Below are positions 16,086 through 23,709 of a stretch of 51,958 nucleotides of DNA, one piece after another. Under the pieces are notes generated by a model. The model saw only the letters and a list, made by a program, of their open reading frames with translations. It was not told where the DNA came from and searched no databases. Position numbers and translations under genes: made by a program. The stretch's first letter is position 1; the number at the start of each line of letters is the position of its first letter. The DNA is from Clostridia bacterium (GTDB taxonomy: Bacteria > Bacillota > Clostridia > Oscillospirales > CAG-272): contig JAFXAN010000035.1 in NCBI GenBank assembly GCA_017517035.1, forward strand, positions 1 through 51,958. The letters run 5' to 3'.

Positions 16086-16436
16086 ATGGAAAAGCAAAGA
16101 ATAATTCAGGAGCTTGTGCCGGGTAAGCAGATAACTCTTGCTCACATCATAGCAAATCCCGATGAGATACTATATAGAAAGCTCGGTCTTGATCCTGCTG
16201 TTGAATATTCAAGGTCTGCCATCGGAATTTTGACCCTAAGCCCTGCTGAAACTGCGATCATCGCAGGAGATATTGCCATAAAGGCATCTGGCGCACAGCT
16301 TGGTTTTGTTGACAGATTCAGCGGAACCGTAATAATAACGGGAAGCTATTCGGAGGTTGAGGCTTCGATCAAGGCAATAACCTCATATGCCGAGGAAACT
16401 CTCGGTTTTACCGTATGTCAGCTGACAAAAACATGA
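16086..16436 (+). CDS. eutS: EutS/PduU-type microcompartment shell protein
   Basis: A 116-residue circularly permuted BMC-domain protein. It opens with RIIQELVPGKQITLAHIIANP, the EutS hallmark, then has SPAETAIIAGDIAIKASGAQLGFVDRFSGTVIITGS. Such proteins form hexamers with a beta-barrel cap over the pore and sit in the shell. The ribosome binding site is GGAGG in the end of the activase gene. The last codons overlap the GTPase gene. Confidence 0.93.
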   Translation: MEKQRIIQELVPGKQITLAHIIANPDEILYRKLGLDPAVEYSRSAIGILTLSPAETAIIAGDIAIKASGAQLGFVDRFSGTVIITGSYSEVEASIKAITSYAEETLGFTVCQLTKT

Positions 16437-16855
16437 TGAAAAAAACACTCCTTGTTGGCAGGCACGGAGTTGGAAAAACAACACTGAAGCAGGCACTTAA
16501 AGGAGAAAATATAAGCTATCACAAAACACAGTACATAGATTACGGCGATTGGCTGATTGATTCGCCGGGAGAATATGCCGAGGTCCACGGACTTGGAGCG
16601 GCACTTGCGATTTATTCATATGAAGCGGATATAGTGGCACTCCTGATTTCGGCAGACGATGATTATTCACTTTTTCCGCCATGCTGTACATCAATGGTGA
16701 ATCGAGAGTGCATAGGAATCGTCACAAAAATTGATAAAGCAGACCCGAAAAGAGCGGAAAATTGGCTTCGCCTTGCAGGATGCAAAAAAATATTTTTTGT
16801 CAATTCCAAAACGGGCGAGGGCGTGGGTGAAATTTTGACTTATTTGAGAAAATAA
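16433..16855 (+). CDS. eutP: EutP/PduV-like small GTPase
   Basis: A 140-residue P-loop GTPase-like protein: Walker A GRHGVGKTT (about 8-16), DSPGEY in the switch II place, and TKIDKAD as the NKxD-type guanine specificity motif. EutP/PduV proteins accompany microcompartments and are proposed to position or handle the shell; EutP has also been assigned acetate kinase activity, so the true role is open. The ATG at 16433 overlaps the eutS stop (ATGATG). Its stop codon TAA at 16853-16855 runs into the end of repeat R4. Confidence 0.85.
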   Translation: MMKKTLLVGRHGVGKTTLKQALKGENISYHKTQYIDYGDWLIDSPGEYAEVHGLGAALAIYSYEADIVALLISADDDYSLFPPCCTSMVNRECIGIVTKIDKADPKRAENWLRLAGCKKIFFVNSKTGEGVGEILTYLRK

Positions 16856-17092
16856 ACAATAATTTATCGGTGCGTTTTTAGCCTTCTCTTGCAGAGAAGG
16901 GGGACCGCCCAGCGGTGGATGAGTAGTCACCGCTTTTGATAACTATAAATGACAGAATATTCTTAATTTCGTTGTTAAAAGTAACTTTTAAGCACACAAT
17001 TTTTCTACAGATTATTTTCGGAAGCGGTGACTACTCATCCACCGCTAGGCGGTCCCCCTTCCCTGCAAGGGAAGGCAGACAAATTACTGCTT
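16854..17092. repeat. Intergenic inverted-repeat element R4, core type D (239 bp)
   Basis: The ends are AAACAATAATTTATCG and GACAAATTACTGCTT, variants of the common terminal repeat. The core is one long inverted repeat: GGGGGACCGCCCAGCGGTGG and GTGACTACTC on either arm. It lies between the GTPase and aldolase genes. Confidence 0.85.
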
Positions 17093-17138
17093 ACAAACAT
17101 AAAAAAAAAATTTTACATAAAAACTAAGGAGAACAAAA

Positions 17139-17933
17139 ATGGTTAACGAGTTTGAAATCAAAAAACAGATATGCGAGATCGGCAAACGCATCTACGCAAA
17201 GGGAATGGTTGCTTCAAATGACGGTAATATTTCCGTTAAGCTGAACGACAATGAATTTCTCTGCACACCTACAGGTGTTTCAAAGGGCTTTATGACTCCC
17301 GAATATATCTGTAAGGTAGACAAAGACGGTAAGGTGCTTCAGGCAAATGCAGGCTTCAAGCCCTCATCCGAGATCAAGATGCACATGAGAGTTTATAAGG
17401 AAAGACCCGATGTAAATTCGGTTGTTCATGCGCATCCTCTCTATGCAACATCCTTCGCTATTGCAGGCATTCCGCTGACAGAGCCTATCATGCCTGAGGC
17501 AGTTATCGCTCTCGGATGCGTTCCGATAGCTGAATACGGAACACCGTCAACCGAGGAGATCCCGGATGCAGTTTCAAAGTATCTCCAGCATTATGATGCT
17601 GTGCTTCTTGCAAACCACGGCGCACTTTCCTTCTCTGATAGCCTCCTCAATGCTTATCATAAGATGGAATCTCTCGAGTTCTATGCACAGCTTCTTTATC
17701 AGTCAAAGATGCTCGGCGGCCCCAAGCAGCTGACAGATTCTCAGGTTCAGAGACTTTATGAGATTCGCCGTCAGTTCGGTCTTAAGGGTAAGCACCCCGC
17801 AGATATCTGCCCCAATGTTAAGGCAGGCAAGCCCAGCTGTCACGGCTGCGGCGGCTCTTGCTCACAGGGAAGTGCAGATGCAGATACCGTTGCAATGATA
17901 ACAAAGCTCGTTCTTGAGCAGCTTGGTAAATAA
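17139..17933 (+). CDS. Class II aldolase (fuculose/rhamnulose-1-phosphate aldolase-like) with C-terminal encapsulation tail
   Basis: A 264-residue zinc aldolase of the FucA/AraD family. The substrate and metal motifs are SNDGNIS (about 27), TPTGVSKG (about 45), SSEIKMH, VVHAHPLYAT (zinc histidines, about 93-100) and ANHGAL (about 153). It should split L-fuculose-1-phosphate or a related sugar phosphate to lactaldehyde and dihydroxyacetone phosphate. The catalytic core ends near 215; a Cys-rich linker SCHGCGGSC and a terminal helix ADADTVAMITKLVLEQLGK follow, which look like an encapsulation peptide. That would place lactaldehyde production inside the shell. AAGGAG precedes the start. Confidence 0.9.
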   Translation: MVNEFEIKKQICEIGKRIYAKGMVASNDGNISVKLNDNEFLCTPTGVSKGFMTPEYICKVDKDGKVLQANAGFKPSSEIKMHMRVYKERPDVNSVVHAHPLYATSFAIAGIPLTEPIMPEAVIALGCVPIAEYGTPSTEEIPDAVSKYLQHYDAVLLANHGALSFSDSLLNAYHKMESLEFYAQLLYQSKMLGGPKQLTDSQVQRLYEIRRQFGLKGKHPADICPNVKAGKPSCHGCGGSCSQGSADADTVAMITKLVLEQLGK

Positions 17934-17943
17934 TTTTCGCCCC

Positions 17944-18417
17944 ATGAACGAGGCTGAAATAAGAAAAATAGTTGAAAATACCGTTTCGGCTTTGAAAACT
18001 AAAAAGGAAATGACTCTCTCTCTTGCCGAAAGACTCTGCGATGCGGTGCTTTGTGAGGCAAGAAGGATTGGAGTGAAGGCGGTTGTCTGCATTTCCGACG
18101 GTGCGGGAAATCCAAGGCTTGTAAAAAGCATGGATGATGCCTATATTGCAAGCTACGATGTGGCTGTCGGCAAAGCATATACGGTTGTGGCACTGAAAAT
18201 GTCCACAAAAAAGCTGTCTGCTTTGGCTCAGCCCGGGCAAAGCCTATATGGGATACAGTTTACGAACGGCGGTAAGATCGTGATCTTTGGCGGTGGTGAA
18301 CCTCTTCTTGGGGAGAACGGCAGAATTATCGGTGGTCTTGGCGTCAGCGGAGGTACCGAGGAGCAGGATACGGCTCTTTCAGCCTTCGGAGCACGGTATT
18401 TTGAAACTCAAATGTAA
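17944..18417 (+). CDS. PduO C-terminal/HbpS-like (GlcG, DUF336) protein with encapsulation helix
   Basis: A 157-residue protein. The N-terminal helix MNEAEIRKIVENTVSALK resembles an encapsulation peptide. The rest is a GlcG/HbpS/PduO-C fold with TLSLAERLCDAVLCEARRIG, VVCISDGAGNPRLVKSMDDAYIAS and IIGGLGVSGGTEEQDTALSAFG. This domain occurs in PduO and binds haem or cobalamin-like ligands in some members. Since the dehydratase here is B12-independent, a role in redox or repair is more likely than cobalamin work, but this is inference. It begins 10 bases after the aldolase stop without a clear ribosome binding site. Confidence 0.8.
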   Translation: MNEAEIRKIVENTVSALKTKKEMTLSLAERLCDAVLCEARRIGVKAVVCISDGAGNPRLVKSMDDAYIASYDVAVGKAYTVVALKMSTKKLSALAQPGQSLYGIQFTNGGKIVIFGGGEPLLGENGRIIGGLGVSGGTEEQDTALSAFGARYFETQM

Positions 18418-18431
18418 GAAAGGAAATAAAA

Positions 18432-19637
18432 ATGGATATCAAATCCACTGATATTGAAAAAATTGTCAGACAGGTGCTTCAGAACATCGGAAACGATGCT
18501 TTAGCACCAAAATGCTCTGCTTCATGCGGAAAAATTCCCGAAAAGAGCAGAGTTGCGATGCTGACCGGGCTTGAGCATTTTGATATCGAGGAGCATCCCA
18601 TTCCCGAGCTTGGCGATGATGACATTCTCGTTAAGGTCGAGGGCTGCGGTGTTTGCGGAACAGATGCTCACGAATTTAAGCGCGACCCATTTTCTCTTAT
18701 TCCCGTTGTTCTCGGTCATGAGGGAACGGGCGAGGTTGTAAAGGTCGGAAAGAATGTCAAGAAAGACAGCGCAGGCAAGCCACTGGGCGTTGGCGATAAG
18801 GTCGTCACCTGCATGATCTTTAAGGACAACCCCGATATCACCATGTTTGATCTTAACAAACAGAATGTTGGCGGTGCGGATGTTTACGGTCTGCTTCCCG
18901 ACGACGATAAGAAGCTCAACGGCTGGTTTGCGGATTACATACTCGTAAGAGGCGGATCTACTATCTTTAATGTTAGCGATCTTGACCTTGATTCAAGAAT
19001 CCTCATCGAGCCATGCGCAGTTCTCATCCACGCAGTTGAAAGAGCAAAGACAACCGGCATTCTCCGCTTCAACTCCAGAGTTGTTGTTCAGGGATGCGGA
19101 CCTATCGGTCTTATCTGTATAGCGGTTCTCCGTGCAATGGGAACAGAAAATATCGTTGCTGTTGACGGTGAGGCAAAGAGACTTGAATTTGCAAAGCTTA
19201 TGGGAGCAAACGAAACCGTAAACTTCAAGGAACACAAGGGAATCGAAGCCCTTTCGGGTGCTGTCAAGGATGCCTTTGGCGGCTATCTTGCGGATTTCGC
19301 CTTCCAGTGTACAGGCTCTCCCATAGCTCATGCAAATATCTATAAGTTCATCCGCAACGGCGGCGGACTTTGCGAGCTTGGCTTCTTTATAAACGGCGGA
19401 GACGCTACCATCAATCCTCATTTTGACATCTGCTCAAAGGAGATCACAACTGTCGGATCATGGGTATATACCCTCCGTGACTATGTAACCACATTCGATT
19501 TCCTGAAGCGTGCAAAAGCGATAGGACTTCCCATGGAAAAGCTGATAACTCACAAATATCCCCTCGAAAAGATCAACGAGGCGCTTGAAACCAACCTTAA
19601 GATGGAAGGTCTTAAGATCGCCATCGTAAATGAATAA
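18432..19637 (+). CDS. Zinc-dependent alcohol dehydrogenase (MDR family) with N-terminal encapsulation helix
   Basis: A 401-residue medium-chain dehydrogenase. Residues 1-20 (MDIKSTDIEKIVRQVLQNIG) form a typical encapsulation helix, then a Pro-containing linker to about residue 38. The catalytic domain has GCGVCGTDAHEF (zinc cysteine), LGHEGTGEVV and GDKVVTC; the NAD-binding motif is VVVQGCGPIGLIC (about 217). The four-cysteine structural zinc loop is missing; this region reads DVYGLLPDDDKK. It probably reduces propionaldehyde to propanol, recycling NADH made by the aldehyde dehydrogenase, and may also reduce lactaldehyde to propanediol. Many microcompartments use an iron dehydrogenase here instead. 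AAAGGAA precedes the start. Confidence 0.87.
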   Translation: MDIKSTDIEKIVRQVLQNIGNDALAPKCSASCGKIPEKSRVAMLTGLEHFDIEEHPIPELGDDDILVKVEGCGVCGTDAHEFKRDPFSLIPVVLGHEGTGEVVKVGKNVKKDSAGKPLGVGDKVVTCMIFKDNPDITMFDLNKQNVGGADVYGLLPDDDKKLNGWFADYILVRGGSTIFNVSDLDLDSRILIEPCAVLIHAVERAKTTGILRFNSRVVVQGCGPIGLICIAVLRAMGTENIVAVDGEAKRLEFAKLMGANETVNFKEHKGIEALSGAVKDAFGGYLADFAFQCTGSPIAHANIYKFIRNGGGLCELGFFINGGDATINPHFDICSKEITTVGSWVYTLRDYVTTFDFLKRAKAIGLPMEKLITHKYPLEKINEALETNLKMEGLKIAIVNE

Positions 19638-19651
19638 TTAAGGGTGATAAA

Positions 19652-19966
19652 ATGGGAAAAGCAGTTGGAATAATCGAGGTTTTCGGACTCACTGCCGCAA
19701 TGGTCGCAGTTGATGCGGGCTGTAAGGCGGCGAATGTCACCGTTGAAACCCTTGATAAGAATAAGCCGGGCAATGCAGATGCGCTTCCCGTACCGCTTAT
19801 CGTTGCGGTGAAATTCAGAGGAAGCGTTGATGCGGTAAACGCAGCGGTGGATGCCGCAGAGCAGGCGGCAAAGAAGATTTCGGGAGTTATCACAAAGCAT
19901 ATTATTGCAAATGTAGAGGATTCCACCGAAAAGATGCTCAAATTAAATGCTTTTGATAAAAATTAA
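19652..19966 (+). CDS. Microcompartment shell protein (BMC-H) with an extended pore-side loop
   Basis: A 104-residue single BMC-domain protein (GIIEVFGLTAAMVAVDAGCKAANVTVETLDK..., ending AAKKISGVITKHIIANVEDSTEKMLKL). The place of the usual KIGSG pore loop is taken by a longer KNKPGNADALPVPLIVAV segment, so its pore should differ from the PduA-like copies that follow. It forms hexamers that tile the shell. AGGGTG precedes the start. Confidence 0.88.
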   Translation: MGKAVGIIEVFGLTAAMVAVDAGCKAANVTVETLDKNKPGNADALPVPLIVAVKFRGSVDAVNAAVDAAEQAAKKISGVITKHIIANVEDSTEKMLKLNAFDKN

Positions 19967-19984
19967 TGAAAGGAAATTAAAAAA

Positions 19985-20260
19985 ATGGCAATGGAAGCAC
20001 TCGGAATGATTGAAACAAGAGGTCTTGTTGCGGCAATCGAAGCGGCAGACGCAATGGTAAAGGCAGCAGAGGTAACTCTTATAGGCACAGAAAAGATCGG
20101 CAGCGGACTCGTATCCGTTATGGTAAGAGGCGATGTTGGTGCGGTTAAGGCGGCAACAGAAGCAGGCAGCAGCGCTGCATCCCGTCTCGGTGAGCTTGTT
20201 GCAGTTCATGTAATTCCCCGTCCTCATGCAGATGTTGAGAAGATACTTCCAACTCTCTGA
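19985..20260 (+). CDS. PduA/PduJ-like microcompartment shell protein (BMC-H), copy 1
   Basis: A 91-residue canonical hexameric shell protein: [34 protein letters not shown], then the pore loop [23 protein letters not shown] and [14 protein letters not shown]. The small GSG pore of this type lets diols and aldehydes pass. It is the first of three near-identical copies in the operon; it has [10 protein letters not shown] where copies 2 and 3 have SAAAS(H/K)LGE. Confidence 0.95.
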   Translation: MAMEALGMIETRGLVAAIEAADAMVKAAEVTLIGTEKIGSGLVSVMVRGDVGAVKAATEAGSSAASRLGELVAVHVIPRPHADVEKILPTL

Positions 20261-20276
20261 TTTTTAAGAGGAAAAT

Positions 20277-20663
20277 ATGAGATCACTTGGATTTGTTGAG
20301 GTCAGCGGCGTAACGGCGGCAATAGATGCCCTTGACATAATGTGCAAGAGCGCAGATGTAACTCTCGTTTCCTGGGAGCGAAAGCTTGGCGGCAGACTTG
20401 TTACCCTTATGATAGAGGGAAGCGTCTCTGCTGTGAATGCGGCGGTGGAAAACGCCTGTGCATCCTGCATAAAAAAGCCTGTGGCACACGCTGTTATAGC
20501 AAATCCGCATCCGGAGCTTGTCCGTCTTGTTGAGCTTTCTGCATCGAGAATAAAGAAGGCAGAGGAGAAGACAGAGGAAAAAACGGAAGAGCCTCAAAAA
20601 AAGGAAACAAAAAAGCCGAGCACGGCTAAAAAAACAGTAAAAAATAAAAAAGGAGATAAATGA
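20277..20663 (+). CDS. BMC-H shell protein with charged C-terminal extension (PduK/EutK-like layout)
   Basis: A 128-residue protein. One BMC domain (residues 1-85: [47 protein letters not shown]) is followed by about 35 residues rich in Lys, Glu and Thr ([23 protein letters not shown]...). The pore loop is KLGGR rather than KIGSG, which adds a positive charge. The tail may contact cargo, nucleic acid or the cell interior, as proposed for extended shell proteins; its function is unknown. It ends in ATGA overlap with the next frame. Confidence 0.85.
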   Translation: MRSLGFVEVSGVTAAIDALDIMCKSADVTLVSWERKLGGRLVTLMIEGSVSAVNAAVENACASCIKKPVAHAVIANPHPELVRLVELSASRIKKAEEKTEEKTEEPQKKETKKPSTAKKTVKNKKGDK

Positions 20664-20665
20664 TC

Positions 20666-20944
20666 ATGGCACTTGAAGCACTTGGAATGGTAGAAACAAG
20701 AGGACTTGTTGCGGCAATCGAGGCGGCAGACGCAATGGTAAAGGCAGCAAATGTAACCCTTATCGGAACAGAGAAGATCGGTAGCGGACTTGTATCCGTT
20801 ATGGTAAGAGGCGATGTTGGCGCAGTTAAAGCGGCAACAGAGGCAGGAAGTGCTGCTGCATCTCACCTTGGTGAGCTTGTTGCGGTTCATGTAATTCCCC
20901 GTCCTCATGCAGATGTTGAGAAGATCCTTCCAACACTTAAGTAA
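20666..20944 (+). CDS. PduA/PduJ-like microcompartment shell protein (BMC-H), copy 2
   Basis: A 92-residue canonical hexamer protein with KIGSG pore loop and [17 protein letters not shown] ending. It differs from copy 3 at only five positions. I start it at 20666 (MALEALG), which matches copy 3; ATG 20660, overlapping the previous stop, is the alternative. AAAGGAG lies just upstream of both. Confidence 0.95.
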   Translation: MALEALGMVETRGLVAAIEAADAMVKAANVTLIGTEKIGSGLVSVMVRGDVGAVKAATEAGSAAASHLGELVAVHVIPRPHADVEKILPTLK

Positions 20945-20973
20945 TTTGAAATAATTTAAGGAGGTAATATATT

Positions 20974-21252
20974 ATGGCACTTGAAGCACTCGGAATGGTA
21001 GAGACAAGAGGACTTGTTGCGGCAATCGAAGCGGCAGACGCAATGGTAAAAGCAGCAAATGTTGAGCTTATCGGCACAGAGAAGATCGGAAGCGGACTTG
21101 TTTCTGTTATGGTAAGAGGCGATGTTGGCGCAGTTAAGGCGGCAGCAGAGGCAGGAAGCGCAGCAGCATCAAAGCTTGGCGAGATCGTTGCAGTTCATGT
21201 GATTCCCCGTCCTCACGCAGATGTTGAAAAGATCCTTCCCTCTCTCAAGTAA
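20974..21252 (+). CDS. PduA/PduJ-like microcompartment shell protein (BMC-H), copy 3
   Basis: A 92-residue canonical hexamer protein behind the best ribosome binding site of the operon (AAGGAGGT), so probably the most abundant shell tile. Compared with copy 2: T to E in ANVELIG, T to A in KAAAEAG, H to K and L to I in KLGEI, and T to S at the end. Two hairpins and repeat R5 follow. Confidence 0.95.
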   Translation: MALEALGMVETRGLVAAIEAADAMVKAANVELIGTEKIGSGLVSVMVRGDVGAVKAAAEAGSAAASKLGEIVAVHVIPRPHADVEKILPSLK

Positions 21253-21260
21253 GAGAAAAA

Positions 21261-21329
21261 CGGAAAACAGACCGCAAAAGCGGTTTGTTTTCCGGGCAGT
21301 GTGCTTCCGTGGGGAGCACGCCGCCCGGG
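21261..21329 (+). promoter_or_regulatory. Two adjacent intra-operon stem-loops after the third BMC-H gene
   Basis: The first stem (21261-21294) pairs CGGAAAACAGACCGC with GCGGTTTGTTTTCCG; the second (about 21292-21329) pairs CCGGGC with GCCCGG and inner GTGCT with AGCAC. Neither is followed by a U-run, so they look like mRNA processing or stability elements that set shell protein levels. Confidence 0.55.
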
Positions 21330-21350
21330 AAATAAACGGTTTTGATGGGG

Positions 21351-21515
21351 AAACAGGAATTTGTCGGTGAGTGAAAACGAAATTTGTAGGGGCGATCATT
21401 GATCGCCCGAAAAAACAAACGGCGTAAAATAACGATATTTTGAGCTGTTTATGAGACGGGCGATCAATGATCGCCCCTACGGATTACGGCTTCGACAGTT
21501 CGATAAATACTGTTT
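21351..21515. repeat. Intergenic inverted-repeat element R5, core type A, reversed (165 bp)
   Basis: The ends are AAACAGGAATTTGTCG and CGATAAATACTGTTT (one T short). The core is the same as in R2 and R10 but inserted in the opposite direction. It lies between the third BMC-H gene and the EutN-like gene. Confidence 0.9.
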
Positions 21516-21555
21516 GAAATTGTAAAAAAATCTCTTTAAAAAGGAGCAGATAAAT

Positions 21556-21828
21556 ATGATGATCGGAAAGGTTGTGGGAAGTGTTGTTTCCACAAGAAAA
21601 AACGAAAAGCTCATAGGCAGCAAATTCATGATAGTTGAGGCTCTTGCAAAAACAGGCAACTGTCAGAGAGTTGTTGCGGTTGACAATGTTGGCGCAGGTA
21701 TTGGCGAGCTTGTTCTTGTAACTCTCGGAAGTGCGGCAAGAATCGGTCTTGACTGCGCAAATTCTCCCGTTGATGCGGCAATCGTCGGCATAATTGATGA
21801 TGAAAGCGGCATTCCCGACCTTAAATAA
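21556..21828 (+). CDS. eutN: EutN/CcmL-type microcompartment vertex protein (BMC-P)
   Basis: A 90-residue pentamer-forming protein: MIGKVVGSVVSTRKNEKLIGSKFMIVEAL, then VAVDNVGAGIGELVLVTLGSAAR and PVDAAIVGIID. Such proteins close the vertices of the polyhedral shell. It is the only pentamer protein in the operon. AAGGAG lies 9 bases before the first of two adjacent ATG codons. Confidence 0.95.
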   Translation: MMIGKVVGSVVSTRKNEKLIGSKFMIVEALAKTGNCQRVVAVDNVGAGIGELVLVTLGSAARIGLDCANSPVDAAIVGIIDDESGIPDLK

Positions 21829-21830
21829 AA

Positions 21831-23147
21831 ATGAAATTAAAAGAACTTAAGGAAATTCTCAGGAAAAGCGGAGTTGTGGGTGCGGGCGGCGCAGGCTTCC
21901 CCACATATGGAAAGCTTTCGGAGGGCATCGACACGGTGATATTGAACTGTGCCGAATGCGAGCCGCTTTTGAAGCTCCACAGACAGCTTCTTGAGGAATA
22001 CACCTACGAAATTCTGACTGCTCTCGAAGAAATTCTCGATGCAGTCGGTGCTGAAAAGGGCATTATTGCTCTCAAGGCACATTATAAGAATGCGATAAAG
22101 GCACTTGAGGCTGAGATCGGTGAGCATAAAAGGCTGTCGATATCGGTGCTTGGCTCTGTCTACCCCGCAGGCGATGAGCTGATACTCATAAAAGAGGTTA
22201 CAGGAAGAACTGTTCCACCGGGAAAGCTCCCTGCATCGGTGGGAGTTATGGTGAGCAATACCGAAACGGTTTATAATGTTTATAACGCCATAAGCGGCAG
22301 ACCGGTTACCGAAAAATTCGTGACCGTTGCAGGCGAGGTAGCTTCTCCCGTTACTCTCTGTGTCCCCATCGGAACAAAGCTTTCCGAGCTTGTAAAGCAT
22401 GCGGGCGGTCTTACGACTGAGGATGTGGAATATATAAGCGGTGGCCCTATGATGGGAAAGATCGTATCCGACGCAGATGTAGTTACAAAGACCACAAATG
22501 CACTTCTGGTATTGCCTTCAGACAATGTTGCGGTGATGAATAAAAAGCGCAATGCGAAGATCGGACTTCGCCGTGCCATGTCTGTTTGTTGCCAGTGCAG
22601 AAGCTGCACAGAGCTTTGTTCAAGACATAACCTCGGATATGGCGTTGAGCCTCATATGGTCATGCGAGTTCTCTCAAACGGCGGCAGAGGGGATGTCTAT
22701 AAGCTTGCCGAGTCTCTTTTCTGCTCGGGATGCGGTCTTTGCGAGGCTTATTCATGCCCCCAGGGACTTTCCCCAAGAAGTCTTATTGCCGAGCTTAAGG
22801 CAAAGGCGAGAGAAAACGGATTTAGAGCCGAAGAACCGAAGATATATGAGCGCAAAGACAGCAATCTTCATCGTGTTTCCCTTGACAGACTTCGCAGCAG
22901 GCTCGGACTTAATAAATATGATGTTCCCGCTCCTCTTGAGGGGAAAATCGAGGTGAAAACCGTTAAAATACCGCTCCTTCAGCATATAGGAGCACCATCT
23001 GTGCCTTGCGTAAAGGAAGGCGACAGTGTGAAAAAGGGCGATGTTATCGCAAAGGCTCCCGATAGTGCGCTTGGTGTTGATATCCACGCATCAATCGACG
23101 GAAGGATCGAATCCGTATCACAAAAATACATAAAAATAGTAAGGTAA
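21831..23147 (+). CDS. PduS/RnfC-like flavin and iron-sulfur oxidoreductase
   Basis: A 438-residue protein. The N-terminal half has the RnfC-type flavin/NADH region (VVGAGGAGFPTYGKLS at about 15-30, NCAECEPLL, GDELILIKEVTGRTVPPGKLP). Two 4Fe-4S motifs follow: CCQCRSCTELC with a later C (about 253) and CSGCGLCEAYSCP (about 300). The end has a lipoyl/RnfC-like beta domain (VPCVKEGDSVKKGDVIAKAPDSALGVDIHASIDG). PduS reduces cobalamin in B12-dependent shells; here, with a glycyl radical enzyme, it more likely passes electrons across or within the shell, perhaps with the iron-sulfur shell protein next to it. The start is 2 bases after eutN with no ribosome binding site, so coupling is likely. Confidence 0.88.
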   Translation: MKLKELKEILRKSGVVGAGGAGFPTYGKLSEGIDTVILNCAECEPLLKLHRQLLEEYTYEILTALEEILDAVGAEKGIIALKAHYKNAIKALEAEIGEHKRLSISVLGSVYPAGDELILIKEVTGRTVPPGKLPASVGVMVSNTETVYNVYNAISGRPVTEKFVTVAGEVASPVTLCVPIGTKLSELVKHAGGLTTEDVEYISGGPMMGKIVSDADVVTKTTNALLVLPSDNVAVMNKKRNAKIGLRRAMSVCCQCRSCTELCSRHNLGYGVEPHMVMRVLSNGGRGDVYKLAESLFCSGCGLCEAYSCPQGLSPRSLIAELKAKARENGFRAEEPKIYERKDSNLHRVSLDRLRSRLGLNKYDVPAPLEGKIEVKTVKIPLLQHIGAPSVPCVKEGDSVKKGDVIAKAPDSALGVDIHASIDGRIESVSQKYIKIVR

Positions 23148-23151
23148 TGAA

Positions 23152-23697
23152 ATGAAAAAAGCACTTGGAATGATAGAATTTAAAACGGTTGCATCGGGCA
23201 TTACAGCCACCGACATCATGCTGAAAACAGCAGAGGTTGATGTGGTTCAGGCGAATCCCGTTTGCCCCGGAAAATATCTTGCCACAATTGCAGGTGAGAT
23301 CAGCGCAGTCAAAGCGGCGATAGAGGCGGCAGAGGCTTATAATTCCGCTATGCTTATCGACAAATTTATTCTCGGAAATCCTCATGAGACGGTGCAGGGC
23401 GCAATTTGCGGATGCCTTGAGGTTGAAAACAAGGCAGCCATCGGGATCATCGAGACATTCACTGCTGCAAGTGCAGTTGTGGCGGCAGATACGGCGGCAA
23501 AAACTGCGCTCGTTGAGCTTGTTGAGGTTCGACTTGCCAAGGGAATGTGCGGAAAATCATATGTCATCCTCACCGGAAGCGTTTCAAGTGTAACAGCCTC
23601 CATCGAGCGTGCAAAGGCAGGAATCGAAGACGGACTTTTCCTTGATTCCTCCGTAATTGCGGGACCCGACCCAAGACTTTGGGAAAGTATTCTTTAA
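23152..23697 (+). CDS. pduT: PduT-type tandem BMC shell protein with an iron-sulfur pore
   Basis: A 181-residue protein with two BMC domains (1-90 and 92-181), which forms pseudohexameric trimers. The first domain has VCPGKY with cysteine at residue 38, the position that ligates a 4Fe-4S cluster in the central pore of PduT. The second domain begins AAIGIIETFTAASAVVAADTAAKTA. Its place right after the PduS-like gene supports an electron path through the shell. It is the only tandem-domain shell protein here. Confidence 0.92.
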   Translation: MKKALGMIEFKTVASGITATDIMLKTAEVDVVQANPVCPGKYLATIAGEISAVKAAIEAAEAYNSAMLIDKFILGNPHETVQGAICGCLEVENKAAIGIIETFTAASAVVAADTAAKTALVELVEVRLAKGMCGKSYVILTGSVSSVTASIERAKAGIEDGLFLDSSVIAGPDPRLWESIL

Positions 23698-23709
23698 GGA
23701 GAAAGATAA

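Noticed and set aside
16854..17092. Reading the long inverted repeat R4 as a terminator of the first half of the microcompartment operon
   Set aside because: The stem arms are far apart, no U-run follows on the plus strand, and the same ends recur elsewhere, so it is better described as a mobile repeat.
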